Shown piece by piece: positions 4,477 through 5,367 of a DNA stretch of 5,367 nt (position 1 is its first letter; each line of letters opens with the position of its first letter). The stretch spans positions 1 through 5,367 of the forward strand of contig DVHV01000098.1 of assembly GCA_018711775.1 (NCBI GenBank), in the 5' to 3' direction. A model generated the notes under the pieces. That model was not told where the DNA came from and made no database searches. It saw only the letters and a list, made by a program, of their open reading frames with translations. The position numbers and the translations under genes are program-made. The DNA is from Candidatus Onthocola stercoravium. GTDB lineage: Bacteria > Bacillota_I > Bacilli_A > RF39 > UBA660.

Positions 4477-5367
4477 ATGAGTGCAATTAAACTTAGAAAT
4501 AAAATTTATATTATTTTAATAGTAGTAATATTGATTGTAATAGCAATAGTAGCGATTTTATTGATAAATAATAGTGCTAGTAGAGTTGTAATTAGTAATG
4601 AAGAAAGCAAACAACTAATTAATACAAATGCTTTAACAATGATGTATGAAACTGAGGCAGGTAGTGGAGAATATCAAGTGAGCAGTGATACAACATGGCC
4701 ACAGGAGGGATATACATTTAATGAAAGATTATCCGGGTGTGAAAATGGTAGCCAGCTTGCTTGGGATGATGAAAACAAAAGAGTAATTGTATCAACTTCA
4801 GTTTCTGATAAATGTTATGTGTATTTTGATAAAATGGTACCAACATTTGCAGATATATGTAGAGAAGAAAACTCTAACACTTTAGCTTGCAAAGTTGCAA
4901 CAAATTATACAACAGATGGCGAAAATGGCTTATATTACCATGATGGAACAGGAAGTTATACTAATGCAGATCAAGAAGCAGGGGATAATTCATACAGATA
5001 TGCTGGAGCAAATCCAAATAACTACGTATGTTTTGGAGCAACAGGAGCAGATTGCCAAGATGAAGATAACCAATACAGAATAATAGGAGTATTCAATAAT
5101 CAAGTAAAATTAATTAAAGCAACAAGTTATGGAGATTATACTTGGAATCCAAGTGTGGTTAATGAATGGAATGAAAATACAAAACCAGATATATATGCAA
5201 CACTAAATACAACATATTACAATACAATACCAGTAGAATGGCAAAACTTAATTGCAGAGTCAACATGGCAAGTCGGAGGAATGAATTTTAGTAATACAAA
5301 TACAGCCAAACAATATTATGATGTCGAAGTAGGAACAGGACAAAATGGATATGAAGAAACAATGAAA
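4477..5367 (+). CDS. Membrane-anchored extracellular repeat-type protein, 3'-truncated by window edge
   Basis: The frame is open from ATG 4477 to the window end (297 residues seen). The start follows GGTGAT (4466-4471), a match to the 3' part of the Shine-Dalgarno consensus. After a basic N-terminus (KLRNK), residues 10-30 are one strongly hydrophobic segment with no lipobox or signal-peptidase site evident, so it is probably an uncleaved anchor with the rest outside. The exterior part is rich in Asn, Thr, Tyr and Gly and has six cysteines (88, 113, 128, 138, 185, 193). One module is at about 74-118 (WPQEGYTFNERLSGCENGS to DKCYVYFD). A second, at about 120-215, has NGLYYHDG, NADQEAGDNSYRYAGANPNNYVCFG and YRIIGVF...VKLIK. 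Similar modules are recalled from large surface proteins of uncultured gut Bacilli, but I know no assigned function. The missing stop reflects the window edge, not a break. Confidence 0.8.
   Translation, partial: MSAIKLRNKIYIILIVVILIVIAIVAILLINNSASRVVISNEESKQLINTNALTMMYETEAGSGEYQVSSDTTWPQEGYTFNERLSGCENGSQLAWDDENKRVIVSTSVSDKCYVYFDKMVPTFADICREENSNTLACKVATNYTTDGENGLYYHDGTGSYTNADQEAGDNSYRYAGANPNNYVCFGATGADCQDEDNQYRIIGVFNNQVKLIKATSYGDYTWNPSVVNEWNENTKPDIYATLNTTYYNTIPVEWQNLIAESTWQVGGMNFSNTNTAKQYYDVEVGTGQNGYEETMK

Noticed and set aside
4895..5083. Plus-strand reading frame of 62 codons, Gln/Ile-rich
   Set aside because: It is an alternate frame within the surface-protein gene, whose frame is open from 4477 to the end with clear modular sequence.

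Overview
The window is very AT-rich, uses the standard stop codons (TGG for Trp, no sign of TGA readthrough), has Gram-positive style GGAGG ribosome binding sites and carries a yidC-jag pair. This fits a low-GC Firmicutes/Bacilli genome, most likely an uncultured gut-type lineage. The species cannot be named from the sequence.

Left part (1-1464), core chromosome: the 3' part of yidC (membrane protein insertase) overlaps jag/khpB (Jag_N-KH-R3H RNA-binding protein) by 17 bases. The operon closes with a clean intrinsic terminator. In Firmicutes this pair usually sits in the rpmH-rnpA-yidC-jag cluster near oriC, often followed by mnmE. Here accessory genes follow instead.

Middle part (1465-3600), toxin/antitoxin-like module: a Fic-domain protein with a VbhA-like N-terminal segment, a variant Fic motif (HPFCEGNTRTTA) and a C-terminal winged-helix DNA-binding region is followed by a stand-alone AbiEi-family antitoxin-like protein. 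No AbiEii toxin partner is present in the window. Two repeat systems mark this module. (a) An operator-like element (half-site AAAGTGCAA, direct copy plus a dyad with an AAA spacer) lies directly on the Fic promoter. The identical 21-base dyad core occurs again inside the Fic gene, just before the winged-helix coding part. (b) An imperfect direct repeat of about 57-61 bases brackets the Fic gene. One copy lies after the jag terminator and the other runs into the AbiEi ribosome binding site. Each copy contains an inverted repeat with the same geometry. The best reading is an autoregulated Fic gene next to an AbiEi-type DNA-binding protein, with duplicated leader/operator DNA.

Right part (3600-5367): a two-gene minus-strand operon (ribbon-helix-helix protein, then a YkgJ-family cysteine-cluster protein) converges on the AbiEi-like gene, with long hairpins between genes. 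Divergent from it, after a promoter region with three ATGCAT palindromes, starts a membrane-anchored, cysteine-containing extracellular protein that is still open at the window end.
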